Assembly (NCBI GenBank): GCA_003116995.1
Contig: BDSL01000193.1
Coordinates: forward strand, 19,696-83,695
DNA from: Yamagishiella unicocca
Taxonomy: Eukaryota > Chlorophyta > Chlorophyceae > Chlamydomonadales > Volvocaceae
Length of the DNA: 64,000 nt
Direction: 5' to 3'
The translations under genes were made by a program, and so were the position numbers. This document shows positions 44,431-56,204 of the stretch, one piece after another. The notes under the pieces were generated by a model that had not been told where the DNA came from, did not search any database, and saw nothing but the letters and a program-made list of their open reading frames with translations. Each line of letters opens with the position of its first letter. Positions within the stretch are counted from its first letter, which is position 1.

Positions 44431-44580
44431 TCATGCATGCATCGACGCGCACACAGGCATCGCGCTGGGCGGCTTCCTGGGCCACACCAACGCCGTGACG
44501 GAGGACATGCTGGCGGCGGTGGCGGAGGCGCTAACCGACATGATTGGTCAAAATCACAACCTCCCAGCCCCAAGCCACTA
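44431..44580 (+). pseudogene. duplicated exon 14 of the malic-enzyme gene
   Basis: It matches 40670-40790 almost base for base, from the intron acceptor (CGACGCGCACACAG) through [18 protein letters not shown] to ADMIG-like codons, then diverges (IGQNHNLP) before the donor and reaches a stop at 44579. EEMLVA has become EDMLAA. No other malic-enzyme exons are adjacent. It is a displaced single-exon copy. Confidence 0.85.
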
Positions 44581-44681
44581 GGCTCGAAGTCCCCAGCCCC
44601 CAGCCACCAGGCTCAATGCCTCCCAGCCCCGTGCCTCCCCGTCCTCCCCCAGCCCCAGGCCCCGCGTGCCCTTCCCTGGAG

Positions 44682-45210
44682 TACAAGTGCTCCGAATGCA
44701 CCGACGCCGCCAGCAGCAGCACCCTGGGTACCGGCCTGTTGCTGCCGTGCCTGCAGTGCGCTGGGGTCGGTGCGGACCCTTGGTCCTGCCGCATCACCTA
44801 CGCCACGTACGTACGTACGCCGGTGATGGATGCACTCACCCCGCGTGCGTGCATACGCTCCAGGCATCTGCAAAAGCTGTTGTTGGTACGACAGCCACTG
44901 GTGCTCATGCCGTTATCGCACCCCAGTCAGCAGCACGACCTCACGTGTGGTCTAACACCCAACGGGCGAGAGCCCACTGCCTGCAGGCATGGTCAGCGCG
45001 TTGTGGCCATGTAGACGCCGGCGACCCCCCCTACCAACTCGCACTCGTCTGCAGGGTGTGCTGCTGGGCTGCCTGACGCGCGCGCAGGAGGGACACGGCG
45101 GCGGCGGCTGCTGCCCCCAGGTGTATGCGGCCAATTCCCCGGACGCCGCCGCCATGGGGTCCTGCCTGGACTGCTACAAGCACGGCGGCAGTGCGTGGGA
45201 CTGCGGCACA
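44682..45210 (+). CDS. Cys-rich repeat protein, two-exon fragment
   Basis: Exon A (about 44682-44806, donor GTACGT) encodes KCSECTDAASSSTLG and LLLPCLQCAGVGADPWSC. Exon B (about 45055-45210, acceptor CTGCAG) encodes CLTRAQEGHGGGGCC and MGSCLDCYKHGGSAWDCGT. Both have the C-L-x-C-x(6-8)-W-x-C pattern seen in tandem Cys-rich repeats of secreted or large extracellular volvocine proteins. Start and end of the gene are not found. Exon A follows directly after the malic-enzyme exon 14 copy, so the locus may be a chimera. Function unknown. Confidence 0.5.
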
Positions 45211-46929
45211 CAGCATTTTGCGATGAGGACGGAACCTGCTGGGGGCCTCTGTTAGTTAAGCAATGGGCTTTCAGCGGCAGGCCAAGCTCCGCCTCAGCCT
45301 CCCTGGATGAACTGTGCCCCTCCTGTACGGTATCGTCGTTTTCCGGTTGCACAAAGATACATCTGTGCTGTGCGTGCTGTGACATTCTCCCGCAAGCAGG
45401 ACCGCTTGCTGCCAGGAATGCATTCAGTGCGGGAGGTGCAGAAGTGCACGGAAGTAGGAGTAGAAGTAGGAGTGCAGTAGTGCGGAAGCGCATGTGCACT
45501 GGGCTTCCTAGATCGTATTGCCTCGGAGGCAGGGTGAAGCATCGTTTGGAAACACTCCTTCCGTTCAAAGCGCCAATGCGGGTCATGCATTCAACGATGT
45601 GGCAGCTGTATTTGCTAGCGGGCTTCCATGGATTGCTTGCATGCCAACATCGCACGAGCGACAATGCAACACCTGGCACGTCTCACTTATTTAGTAACGG
45701 CCGCGCGCCCCGATTAGTCAGTGGCTTGTACACCGTTGTACACCGGCAGAGTAGGCGCCAATAATGTTTTTGGCTGGTCAGGGCGAGTTGGGCTGGTCAT
45801 GCTGAAACTTGCGGATGACACCGTTGTACACCGGCAGAGTAAGCGCCAAGAATGTATTTGGCTGGTCAGGGCTGGTTGGGCTGGTCATGCTGAAACTTGC
45901 GAAGGACACCGGTTTGCGGCCAAGCCCCAAACGTTTTTGAGCATCACACATACACACATGGCGTCGTAGCGGGCCTAAGTGTAACATGCTGTTGCCTGCC
46001 TTAAACCCCACTTAACATCCATGAAATGTAACGGGCACGAACGGGCCTTCAACGTTACACAGGAGAGCTGGTGGAAGCTCTTCCGCACCAGGCGCGCAGT
46101 TATCCCCGGCCCACCCACGTACGAGACGGTCGTGTCGTGTGTGGTGCCGCACTACTGCGTCAGGTGGAGCTCCGGAGCACCCCGCCTCTCCCGCAGCAGG
46201 CGATGTGCTGCACCCTTTCGAAAAAAGTACCAACACTGCGGTTTTGCATCATCCGTCTGAGCCGTGTCCGGGCCCCTGCACAGAAATATAACGCCAACCA
46301 TTGTCCCTTTGATAGCCTTAGGACATTGCGCATTACACATTTTAGTCTAATAAGCAGGAATTGTCGCTTTAATAGTCCTCTGCACAGCTATGAAACCTGG
46401 TAAATATATGTTACAGCCTTAGCAATGCCATGTGACGCGGCACTCGGCAGCATGGGAGATTTGTTTTTTCAGAAGAGGTCCTATTTGGTGAGAATGTGAT
46501 GATTTCAGAAGGTCCATTGACGTTGAAAGTCCCCATTCATTTTCACACTCACATTTGTAAACAGAAACCCGTAACCCATTCTTTTCGGTTCCAAACTTCC
46601 GACATCATATTTCAATAAAGCTTGATAAACAATCCGCAAACACCACAGAATGCGCCGGTTAGCGCTTCCAAACCAAACAACGGCATTCAAACACTTATTT
46701 GAAAGACTTTTGCGACGGAAAATTGGTTATCTGCCGCTACAGGGGCAAAGGTGTTGTATAGCATTGCGTTCCAAGAGTAAGGCCCCCATCTGGATCCCAT
46801 ATAGGTCCCACACTCGTGCGTACGGCCGCTCGGCCTCGGGGTTTTTTGTTCCAGCACTCACCCAACAGCATTTCAGGTATCCATTTGAAGGTCTGGGTAC
46901 ATTGAAATAGGGCTGCTTCAGTCGCCGCA
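45211..46929. other. spacer with a short tandem duplication
   Basis: No recognisable gene. A 189-codon plus frame (45195-45764) overlaps the Cys-rich exon but continues into unfamiliar sequence. From about 46270 to 46760 the DNA is noticeably more AT-rich than its surroundings. Confidence 0.4.
45730..45911. repeat. 92-bp tandem duplication
   Basis: Two copies begin TTGTACACCGGCAGAGTA at 45734 and 45826 and share GGGCTGGTCATGCTGAAACT. They differ at a few positions. Confidence 0.9.
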
Positions 46930-49678
46930 ATGGATCCAATAGGGTTGGTGACCAGCATCGGCAGTTTTGCTTCCAAGGCGGCGGAAGTGTTGGCGAACAT
47001 CAACGACATCAAGGAAGATAGCCATGTACTGGAAAGGCTGGTGCGACACGTAGCTGCGGTGGTGAACGATGCCGCACTACGCTTGGACGCAGGCCGTCTG
47101 TCCAAGCCCAGTGTCGGATTCGCCCTTGAGGTGCGATGTGAAGGGTGGCGCCCGTTTCCAGCGACAATGTTCTCCGTCTGGTCTTTTAATGCATCGACGG
47201 TACCGTACATTATTGCATGACAGCATGAGTAGACCGTGCGACGGGTACCTCAAGTCATTGTTCCTGTTTTGAGCAACAGGAGCTCAATGAATCAATGGCC
47301 GACTGCCTGGCCTTGGTACAAAAAGTAGACCGTTTCCAAGTTTTTCACTGCTGGTGCGCTGGGAGGCTGGATGGGAGACGAAATGGGTTTGATACCGGTA
47401 TTGACCTTCTTGAAGTTCTGTGTACGCCCTAGTACGCCTTAGGGTTTGCGCCTGTACATCTTCTCACAGGGTAACTGTTTACCTTAAATTGGCAAATAAA
47501 CGTTTAACATAGAGCACATCGTTGTCGAATACCCAGCGACTTCAGATGCCGGTGCGGCGACCTCCTTCAAGAAAGGGAATAATGGGCGAATAATGATAAT
47601 AATGGGCTGGCCAGTAGTGTTACATGCACGCAAAAAGAAACCTAGCGGATACCGGTACCCCACCTTTGCATTGTGGGGGCGTGCAGCCGCCGAAACGTCC
47701 TCACGGGGCCTGCACGACGACATGCTCTCGATCACATGGCTGCATGCTCATACGTGCAGCGCGTATGCATCCAAGTTACATCGCGCGTTGCGTCCTGTTA
47801 GACAGCGAGCGACGTGTCAGGGCTCATCAGCAGGGGGTGAATGCACACGACATGGATGAAGGCATCATCATCTGACCGGGCCTGACGTTGCACGTTGGCC
47901 GAGGGCAGCTACCCTTGGACGCGTTTCGGCTGGTAGGCTGCCTCCCCCGCCCCTTGGTCCTTGCAGCATTGGAGGACGTTGAAGCACCAGTCTCCTTGCA
48001 GCATTGGGGGGCGTTGAAACACCAGTCTCCTTGCAGCATTGGGGGACGTTGAAGCACCATACCAGTCTCCTGCGGCCCGTAGCGGGGTCGTGTCCACGTC
48101 TTGCAGGGGGGAGATGGCTGAGGGTGAAGAGCCGAGGATCCGGCGCATGTCTCCTGGCAGGGGCTCAGCTCCAGGGTGGGGGCCCGTTCCTGACCCTGCT
48201 GCGTCCACGGTCAGTACCGAGCAGTGGCCGGCGTTGTTGGGCCCAACCTCCCCATTCCGGTGCTGCCATCATGGTTGCTGGTGCTGCAGCGCTGCCGCTG
48301 CTGGCGCCTCAGATGGGGTTGAGTTAGTGGTGGTGTCTCCAGCATCATCCTGCGAAAGCCGCAGCTGCAGGCTGGGCATGGGCTGCTGGCTGGCCTCAGG
48401 GACGGGGGTGTTGCTCGTTGTGAGCCGCGGGGGGGAGGTCCTCCGAGACCGGGAGGCCCTCCGTCGGGTCCTGCTAGCTAGCGGGTCGGCGGCCGCTGGG
48501 AGTTGCGGCGTCAGCGCCTGCTGTCCGCTGACGCCGCTCTGGATCTAGTCAGGCTGCTCAAAGTGCCATTAGTTCAGGCGGGCCTCATAGCCTTATGTCC
48601 GCCTCCATGGCGCCGTTAGTTGTCGACCTGGCGGGGCCATTGCTTGGTGCTGTTGCGATACCTGGCGTCGAGCTCCTGGGCACTGAGCCATGTCAGTGCC
48701 GTGGGCCCCGCACGGCGCGAGCTCTTGCTATGTTTGCGGGCATGAGCCTCTCCCGGGTCGCCAGGGGAGGCTGCTGCCCTAAATGATCCCCACGCCCCCG
48801 CGCCCTTCATGATATGTGTAAAATGGAATGCGATCAACGTGCGGCGGTGCTGATTATGAGGAAGGATCAAACTATTGGGCGCAGTGTCGTAAAAGCACTT
48901 GAACCAGCACCGGGCCGTCGGGACTGCTGGAATGCTTGTTGTTGCTCTGCCAGCTAGCCGCCGCTCCAGTGGTTGACTCGCTTCACGAAGCTGTTGCGCA
49001 AGGGGTTCAGGTCAGGGGTACATTTGCCTGAGGGAGTCCATTTGCTAGCTGCCGGTGCCACGCTATCGCATGCCGTTGATCTGGCAGTGTGGATGTCCAT
49101 AGCACATCGATCACGGCCCCACGTGCCGCCGGCTCAGTGGGCCAACCAAATGAACACCTGACCTTTCGACAACGCTGCCCCTTCCCGACGGACAGGATCG
49201 CGTGACACTGCTGATTGTGGCCGCTCAGCGAGGGCATGTACAAGTGGTTCGTGCGCTGCTCGAGGCTGGTGCCGAAATGGAAGCGGCAACTAAGGTAGGT
49301 GTGCTCGCTGCGATGGTTGGAGCCGGAAGCGGCACGGGGGCCTGGGCGATGCTCGTGCCTTCCTGCACGCGCCGCATGTCCGTTTGCGCCACGGCCACGT
49401 CGATGCACCCGCATAATGCAGTTGCCGTGTGCGTGTGGCATTCCTGGTCATGCTTGCTTGTTGACAATTAGATGCACAACGGTGATAACGTAAGCCATAA
49501 CCAACATGTTGACAAAGGCGACCTCATATCAAGTGGCGGCAATGTCTATTTCGGTAACATATCGGAATATAGTGTGCAGAGTCCAAAAGACCGTTGGGAT
49601 GCATGGGTTAGTTGGGACTGCTGGACTGCATTATGGATCGCGGTAGGATACGTAGGCGGTTATGCATGGTGGGGCTGA
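46930..49678 (+). CDS. MCA/MLKL-like four-helix domain with ankyrin repeat and hydrophobic tail
   Basis: Tentative exons: 46930-47130, 47280 to about 47419, 49196-49294, 49472-49678. The first two join in phase 0 (donor GTGCGA, acceptor AACAG). They read as an amphipathic helical bundle, MDPIGLVTSIGSFASKAAEV ... LNESMADCLALVQKVDRF, resembling the MCA/MLKL-type four-helix domain of plant and fungal membrane and cell-death proteins. The third exon is one 33-residue ankyrin repeat (LLIVAAQRGHVQVVRALLEA). The last ends in a Trp-rich hydrophobic tail (TALWIAVGYVGGYAWWG) and a stop. The link between exons 2 and 3 crosses 1.8 kb without confirmed exons, so the N-domain and ankyrin parts could be separate genes. 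Confidence 0.5.
47433..49195. other. gap between four-helix exons and first ankyrin exon
   Basis: I found no convincing exon. It includes a three-copy repeat at 47955-48065 and a 169-codon frame at 48039-48548 of low-complexity composition that I do not call. Confidence 0.4.
47955..48065. repeat. about 40-bp tandem repeat, 3 copies
   Basis: CCTTGCAGCATTGG-GGACGTTGAAGCACCAGTCT recurs three times, with a final short insertion. Confidence 0.85.
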
Positions 49679-49965
49679 TGGAGGAGACGACATACATTAA
49701 TTGGCACTTGTTGCTTCCCTCGCTGCCGTATGCTCCAGGGGCGGGCTCAGGTCACGCATCTGGGGCGCAAGGGGTTTCGGATCAGGAACCTAGTGGTCTG
49801 AAGATGTAATCCATATGCCAGCTGCTGTTGCCACTCGCTCACTTGCCGCGTGTGTGGCGGTGTGGGCGTACGTTCACAGCACACTACGGCCCCACCTGCC
49901 CGCGCAGTGGACCAACTAACCAACGGAATGCCTGACCGACAACTCTGCCCTTGCTCGACGGACAG

Positions 49966-52900
49966 GATGGCGTTACACCGCTGATTGTGGCCGCTATGGG
50001 GGGGCATGCAGAGGTGGTGCGTGATCTGCTCAAGGCCGGCACCAACAAGGATGCGGCAACCAAGGTCCGCTCGGACGAGGGTTGGTGCCGGGTGTGGTTC
50101 GGGGGCCTGCTCCATGCCTTTTCACATGCGCCGTCTGTGAATTGGCCTTCGGATTGGCGATCTGATCAAGGGGCTGCGATGTCTATTAATAGACGCAATA
50201 TTAAAGGGAAAGGGTCAAATTATGTATGAGTGCCATGCATGCAGGGTTTGGAAAGCGCTTGAGCCGGCAGTGGATGGGCCGTCGGGACGATCGGAATGCC
50301 CGCTCAGTGGCCGCCTGCAGGCCGCCTGACCGACTGCCCCTACTTGCCGACGGACAGGATGGCACGACACCGCTGCTTGCGGCCGCTGAGGGAGGGCACG
50401 TAGAGGTGGTGCGTGACCTGCTCAATGCTGGCGCCCGCAAGAATGTGGCAGATAAGGTGCGTTCCGACAAGGGTTGTTTCTCGAATCGGCGCGGGGGCCT
50501 GGGCATTGCTCCATGTATGCCTTCACGCACGCGGTGTGGCGCCGCTATTGTGGCGGCAGTGTGGACGTCCACAGCACACCACGGCGGCCCCACCTGCCCG
50601 CTTAGTGGCCCAATCAACTGCAGGCCGCCTGACCGACTGCCCCTACTTGCCGACGGACAGGATGGCACGACACCGCTGCTTGCGGCCGCTGAGGGAGGGC
50701 ACGTAGAGGTGGTGCGTGACCTGCTCAATGCTGGCGCCCGCAAGAATGTGGCATATAAGGTGCGTTCCGACAAGGGTTGTTTTGTCGGATCGGCGCGGGG
50801 GCCTAGGCATTGCTCCATGTATGCCTTCACGCACGCGGTGTGGCGCCGCTATTGTGGCGGCAGTGTGGACGTCCACAGCACACCACGGCGGCCCCACCTG
50901 CCCGCTCAGTGGCCCAATCAACTGCTGGCCGCCTGACCGACTGCCCCTACTTGCCGACGGACAGGATGGCACGACACCGCTGCTTGCGGCCGCTGAGGGA
51001 GGGCACGTAGAGGTGGTACGCGCTCTGCTCAATGCTGGCGACAACAAGAATGCGGCAGATAAGGTGCGTTCCGACAAGGGTTGTTCCTCGAATCGGCGCG
51101 GGGGCCTGGGCATTGCTTCATGTATGTCTTCACGCACGCGGTGTGGCGCCGCTATTGTGGCGGCAGTGTGGACGTCCACAGCACACCACGGCGGCCCCAC
51201 CTGCCCGCTCAGTGGCCCAATCAACTGCTGGCCGCCTGACCGACTGCCCCTACTTGCCGACGGACAGGATGGCACGACACCGCTGCTTGCGGCCGCTGAG
51301 GGAGGGCACGTAGAGGTGGTGCGTGACCTGCTCAATGCTGGCGCCCGCAAGGATGCGGCAGATAAGGTGCGTTCCGACAAGGGTTGTTTCTCGAATCGGC
51401 GCTAGGGCCTGGGCATTGCTCCATGTATGCCTTCACGCACGCGGTGTGGCGCCGCTATTGTGGCGGCAGTGTGGACGTCCACAGCACACCACGGCGGCCC
51501 CACCTGCCCGCTCAGTGGCCCAATCAACTGCTGGCCGCCTGACCGACTGCCCCTACTTGCCGACGGACAGGATGGCACGACACCGCTGCTTGCGGCCGCT
51601 GAGGGAGGGCACGTAGAGGTGGTACGCGCTCTGCTCAATGCTGGCGACAACAAGAATAATGCGGCAGATAAGGTGCGTTCCGACAAGGGTTGTTTCTCGA
51701 ATCGGCGCGGGGGCCTGGGCATTGCTCCATGTTTACCTTCACGCACGCGGTGTGGCGCCGCTATTGTGGCGGCAGTGTGGACGTCCACAGCACACCACGG
51801 CGGCCCCACCTGCCCGCTCAGTGGCCCAATCAACTGCTGGCCGCCTGACCGACTGCCCCTACTTGCCGACGGACAGGATGGCACGACACCGCTGCTTGCG
51901 GCCGCTGAGGGAGGGCACGTTGAGGTGGTGCGTGACCTGCTCAACGCTGGCGCCCGCAAGGATGCGGCAGATTTGGTGCGTTCCGACAAGGGTTGTTTCT
52001 CGAATCGGCGCGGGGGCCTGGGCATTGCTCCATGTATGCCTTCACGCACGCGGTGTGGCGCCGCTATTGTGGCGGCAGTGTGGACGTCCACAGCACACCA
52101 CGGCGGCCCCACCTGCCCGCTCAGTGGCCCAATCAACTGCTGGCCGCCTGACCGACTGCCCCTACTTGCCGACGGACAGGATGGCACGACACCGCTGCTT
52201 GCGGCCGCTGAGAGAGGGCACGTAGAGGTGGTGCGTGACCTGCTCAATGCTGGCGCCCGCAAGAATGCGGCAGATAAGGTGCGTTCAGACAAGGGTTGTT
52301 TCTCGAATCGGCGCTGGGGCCTGGGCATTGCTCCATGTATGCCTTCACGCACGCGGTGTGGCGCCGCTATTGTGGCGGCAGTGTGGACGTCCACAGCACA
52401 CCACGGCGGCCCCACCTGCCCGCTCAGTGGCCCAATCAACTGCTGGCCGCCTGACCGACTGCCCCTACTTGCCGACGGACAGGATGGCACGACACCGCTG
52501 CTTGCGGCCGCTGAGGGAGGGCACGTAGAGGTGGTACGCGCTCTGCTCAATGCTGGCGACAACAAGAATAATGCGGCAGATAAGGTGCGTTCCGACAAGG
52601 GTTGCTTCTCGAATCGGCGCGGGGGCCTGGGCATTGCTCCATGTTTACCTTCACGCACGCGGTGTGGCGCCGCTATTGTGGCGGCAGTGTGGACGTCCAC
52701 AGCACACCACGGCGGCCCCACCTGCCCGCTCAGTGGCCCAATCAACTGCTGGCCGCCTGACCGACTGCCCCTACTTGCCGACGGACAGGATGGCACGACA
52801 CCGATGCTTGCGGCCGCTAAGGGAGGGCACGTAGAGGTGGTGCGTGACCTGCTCAATGCTGGCGCCCGCAAGGATGCGGCAGATAAGGTGCGTTCCGACA

Positions 52901-55379
52901 AGGGTTGTTTCTCGAATCGGCGCTAGGGCCTGGGCATTGCTCCATGTATGCCTTCACGCACGCGGTGTGGCGCCGCTATTGTGGCGGCAGTGTGGACGTC
53001 CACGGCACACCACGGCGGCCCCACCTGCCCGCTCGGTGGCCCAACCAACTGCTGGCCGCCTGACCGACTGCCCCTACTTGCCGACGGACAGGATGGCACG
53101 ACACCGCTGCTTGCGGCCGCTGAGAGAGGGCACGTAGAGGTGGTGCGTGAGCTGCTTAATGCTGGCGCCCGCAAGAATGCGGCAGATAAGGTGCGTTCCG
53201 ACAAGGGTTGTTTCTCGAATCGGCGCTGGGGCCTGGGCATTGCTCCATGTATGCCTTCACGCACGCGGTGTGGCGCCGCTATTGTGGCGGCAGTGTGGAC
53301 GTCCACAGCACACCACGGCGGCCCCACCTGCCCGCTCAGTGGCCCAATCAACTGCTGGCCGCCTGACCGACTGCCCCTACTTGCCGACGGACAGGATGGC
53401 ACGACACCGCTGCTTGCGGCCGCTGAGGGAGGGCACGTAGAGGTGGTACGCGCTCTGCTCAATGCTGGCGACAACAAGAATAATGCGGCAGATAAGGTGC
53501 GTTCCGACAAGGGTTGCTTCTCGAATCGGCGCGGGGGCCTGGGCATTGCTCCATGTTTACCTTCACGCACGCGGTGTGGCGCCGCTATTGTGGCGGCAGT
53601 GTGGACGTCCACAGCACACCACGGCGGCCCCACCTGCCCGCTCAGTGGCCCAATCAACTGCTGGCCGCCTGACCGACTGCCCCTACTTGCCGACGGACAG
53701 GATGGCACGACACCGATGCTTGCGGCCGCTAAGGGAGGGCACGTAGAGGTGGTGCGTGACCTGCTCAATGCTGGCGCCCGCAAGGATGCGGCAGATAAGG
53801 TGCGTTCCGACAAGGGTTGTTTCTCGAATCGGCGCTAGGGCCTGGGCATTGCTCCATGTATGCCTTCACGCACGCGGTGTGGCGCCGCTGTTGTGGCGGC
53901 AGTGTGGACGTCCACAGCACACCACGGCGGCCCCACCTGCCCGCTCAGTGGCCCAATCAATTGCTGGTCGCCTGACCGACTGCCCCTACTTGCCGACGGA
54001 CAGGATGGCACGGCACCGCTGCTTGCGGCCGCTGAGGGAGGGCACGTAGAGGTGGTGCGTGACCTGCTCAATGCTGGCGCCCGCAAGAATGCGGCAGATA
54101 AGGTGCGTTCCGACAAGGGTTGTTTCTCGAATCGGCGCGAGGGCCTGGGCATTGCTCCATGTATGTCTTCACGCACGCGGTGTGGCGCCGCTATTGTGGC
54201 GGCAGTGTGGATGTCCACAGCACACCACGGCGGCCCCACCTGCCCGCTCAGTGGCCCAATCAACTGCTGGCCGCCTGACCGACTGCCCCTACTTGCCGAC
54301 GGACAGGATGGCACGACACCGCTGCTTGCGGCCGCTGAGGGAGGGCACGTAGAGGTGGTACGCGCTCTGCTCAATGCTGGCGACAACAAGAATAATGCGG
54401 CAGATAAGGTGCGTTCCGACAAGGGTTGTTTCTCGAATCGGCGCGGGGGCCTGGGCATTGCTCCATGTATGCCTTCACGCACGCGGTGTGGCGCCACTAT
54501 TGTGGCGGCAGTGTGGACGTCCACAGCACACCACGGCGGCCCCACCTGCCCGCTCAGTGGCCCAATCAACTGCTGGCCGCCTGACCGACTGCCCCTACTT
54601 GCTGACGGACAGGATGGCACGACACCGATGCTTGCGGCCGCTGAGGGAGGGCACGTAGAGGTGGTGCGTGACCTGCTCAATGCTGGCGACAACAAGAATA
54701 ATGCGGCAGATAAGGTGCGTTCCGACAAGGGTTGCTTCTCGAATCGGCGCGGGGGTCTGGGCATTGCTCCATGTATGCCTTCACGCACGCGGTGTGGCGC
54801 CGCTATTGTGGCGGCAGTGTGGACGTCCACGGCACACCACGGCGGCCCCACCTGCCCGCTCAGTGGCCCAATCAACTGCTGGCCGCCTGACCGACTGCCC
54901 CTACTTGCCGACGGACAGGATGGCACGACACCGCTGCTTGCGGCCGCTGAGGGAGGGCACGTTGAGGTGGTGCGTGACCTGCTCAATGCTGGCGCCCGCA
55001 AGGATGCGGCAGATAAGGTGCGTTCCGACAAGGGTTGTTTCTCGAATCGGCGCGAGGGCCGGCCTGGGCATGCTTCCTGCACGTGTGACATGCGTGTGTG
55101 ATCATGTTTAGTTACAAGTAGATGCACAACGGCGGTGATGTTAGCCATCGGCAATATGTATACGAAGCCGCCGACCTGATGTTAAGTGGAGGCAGTATCT
55201 ACTTCGGGAACGGATCTTTATTTTGTCATGAAAGCGCTGTAGCCAGAATGTCGCCGTCAGGACCATTGGGATTTGTTGGACTGCTGATTTGCATTATAAT
55301 GGATCGCGGCCGGAGAGGTGGGTGTGTTGGGGTTGATGGAGGCGATGATATGGGTGTGTTTTCCTTCCCTGCCAGCTAG
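49966..55379 (+). CDS. ankyrin gene made of single-repeat exons
   Basis: Each 99-bp exon (102 bp where an extra Asn codon occurs) encodes exactly one ankyrin repeat such as TTPLLAAAEGGHVEVVRDLL. Exons start at 49966, 50358, 50661, 50965, 51268, 51571, 51877, 52180, 52483, 52789, 53092, 53395, 53701, 54004, 54307, 54613 and 54919. Acceptor GACGGACAG and donor GTGCGT are constant; all exons are phase 0. The terminal exon 55122-55379 (GGDVSHRQYVYEAADL ... GFVGLLICIIM) ends in a stop. Introns in the core are 204 bp (one is 205), and most have no in-frame stop, so retention would add 68 residues per intron. No start exon of its own is visible; it may share the N-terminal exons at 46930-47420. Ankyrin repeats bind proteins; the ligand is unknown. 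Confidence 0.7.
50358..55017. repeat. 303-bp exon-intron array with 912-bp higher-order period
   Basis: Sixteen units of 303-306 bp, each an ankyrin exon plus its intron, are nearly identical, introns included. The 102-bp exons at 51571, 52483, 53395 and 54307 are spaced exactly 912 bp apart, showing that a three-unit block (303+303+306) was itself amplified. Three introns (51367, 52888, 53800) carry CTAGGG in place of CGGGGG, creating an in-frame TAG; the last two are 912 bp apart. Confidence 0.95.
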
Positions 55380-55633
55380 CCGACGCTCAAGGGGCGCGCT
55401 CGATTCACACACTTGGGGTGAAACGGGTTTCGGATGGGGTATAAATGGGGTATAATTTTCAGAGGGGAACGAAATGAATGTACCAGCTGCCGGGTTATCC
55501 TGTCGCGTTCCGTTGGTGTGGCGACGGCGGCAGTAGTGTTGATATCCAAATCACACCGCGGTACAGTCTGGCCGCTCAGGGGGCCAAGTAACTAACCGCC
55601 TGACCGTCAACGGTGCCCCTGCCCGGCGTGCAG

Positions 55634-56100
55634 GATGGCGTTACACCTCTGATTGCGGCCGCCATGGGAGGGCATGGAGCGGTGGTGCATGACCTGCTCA
55701 ATGCTGGCGCCAACAAGGATGCGGCAGATAAGGTGCGCTCCGAGGGTTGGAGCCGGAAGCGCCACGGGGGCCTGGGCATTCCTCCGTGCCTTTCTACATG
55801 CACCGCATGTCGTGTTCACCACGGCCGTGGCGACGCATCACATCTAGGCGGCCGCCGTGCGTGAAGGCATACATGGAGCAATGCCCAGGCGCAATGTTGC
55901 GTTTATGCATGTTACAAGTAGATGCATATACAGCGGCGGTGATGTAAGCCATCGCCAATATGTATACGAAGCCGACCTAATGTTTAGTGGCGGCGGTGTC
56001 TATTTCGGGAACGAATTGAAATTTAGGGCGCAGAGACATGGACGCGCTGCAGCAAGAATGTCGCCGTCAGGACCATCGAAATGTTTCGGCGAGGCCCCAG
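55634..56100 (+). CDS. further ankyrin exon plus terminal exon
   Basis: Exon 55634-55732 encodes one repeat (TPLIAAAMGGHGAVVHDLLN). It is followed near 55925-56100 by a third copy of the DVSHRQYVYEADLMFSGGGV exon. In this copy the ATG-proximal frame is altered (a stop follows MHIQRR), but the neighbouring frame reads through GGDVSHRQYVYEADLM. The downstream part runs into the GC-hairpin region. It may be a degraded alternative end of the same gene or a separate broken paralogue. Confidence 0.5.
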
Positions 56101-56204
56101 CGCGAAGCGCCTCGGGGGGCCCCGCCCCCTAGGGTTATTACCCATGTCCGTGCGTGCGTCCGTGCGTCCATCCGGGCGTGGAGGTGGCAGACACCGGCGT
56201 GGCG

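Noticed and set aside
51402..55154. Minus-strand frames up to 499 codons through the ankyrin array
   Set aside because: They repeat with the 303-bp unit and have no recognised domain; the plus strand has ankyrin codons and splice signals.
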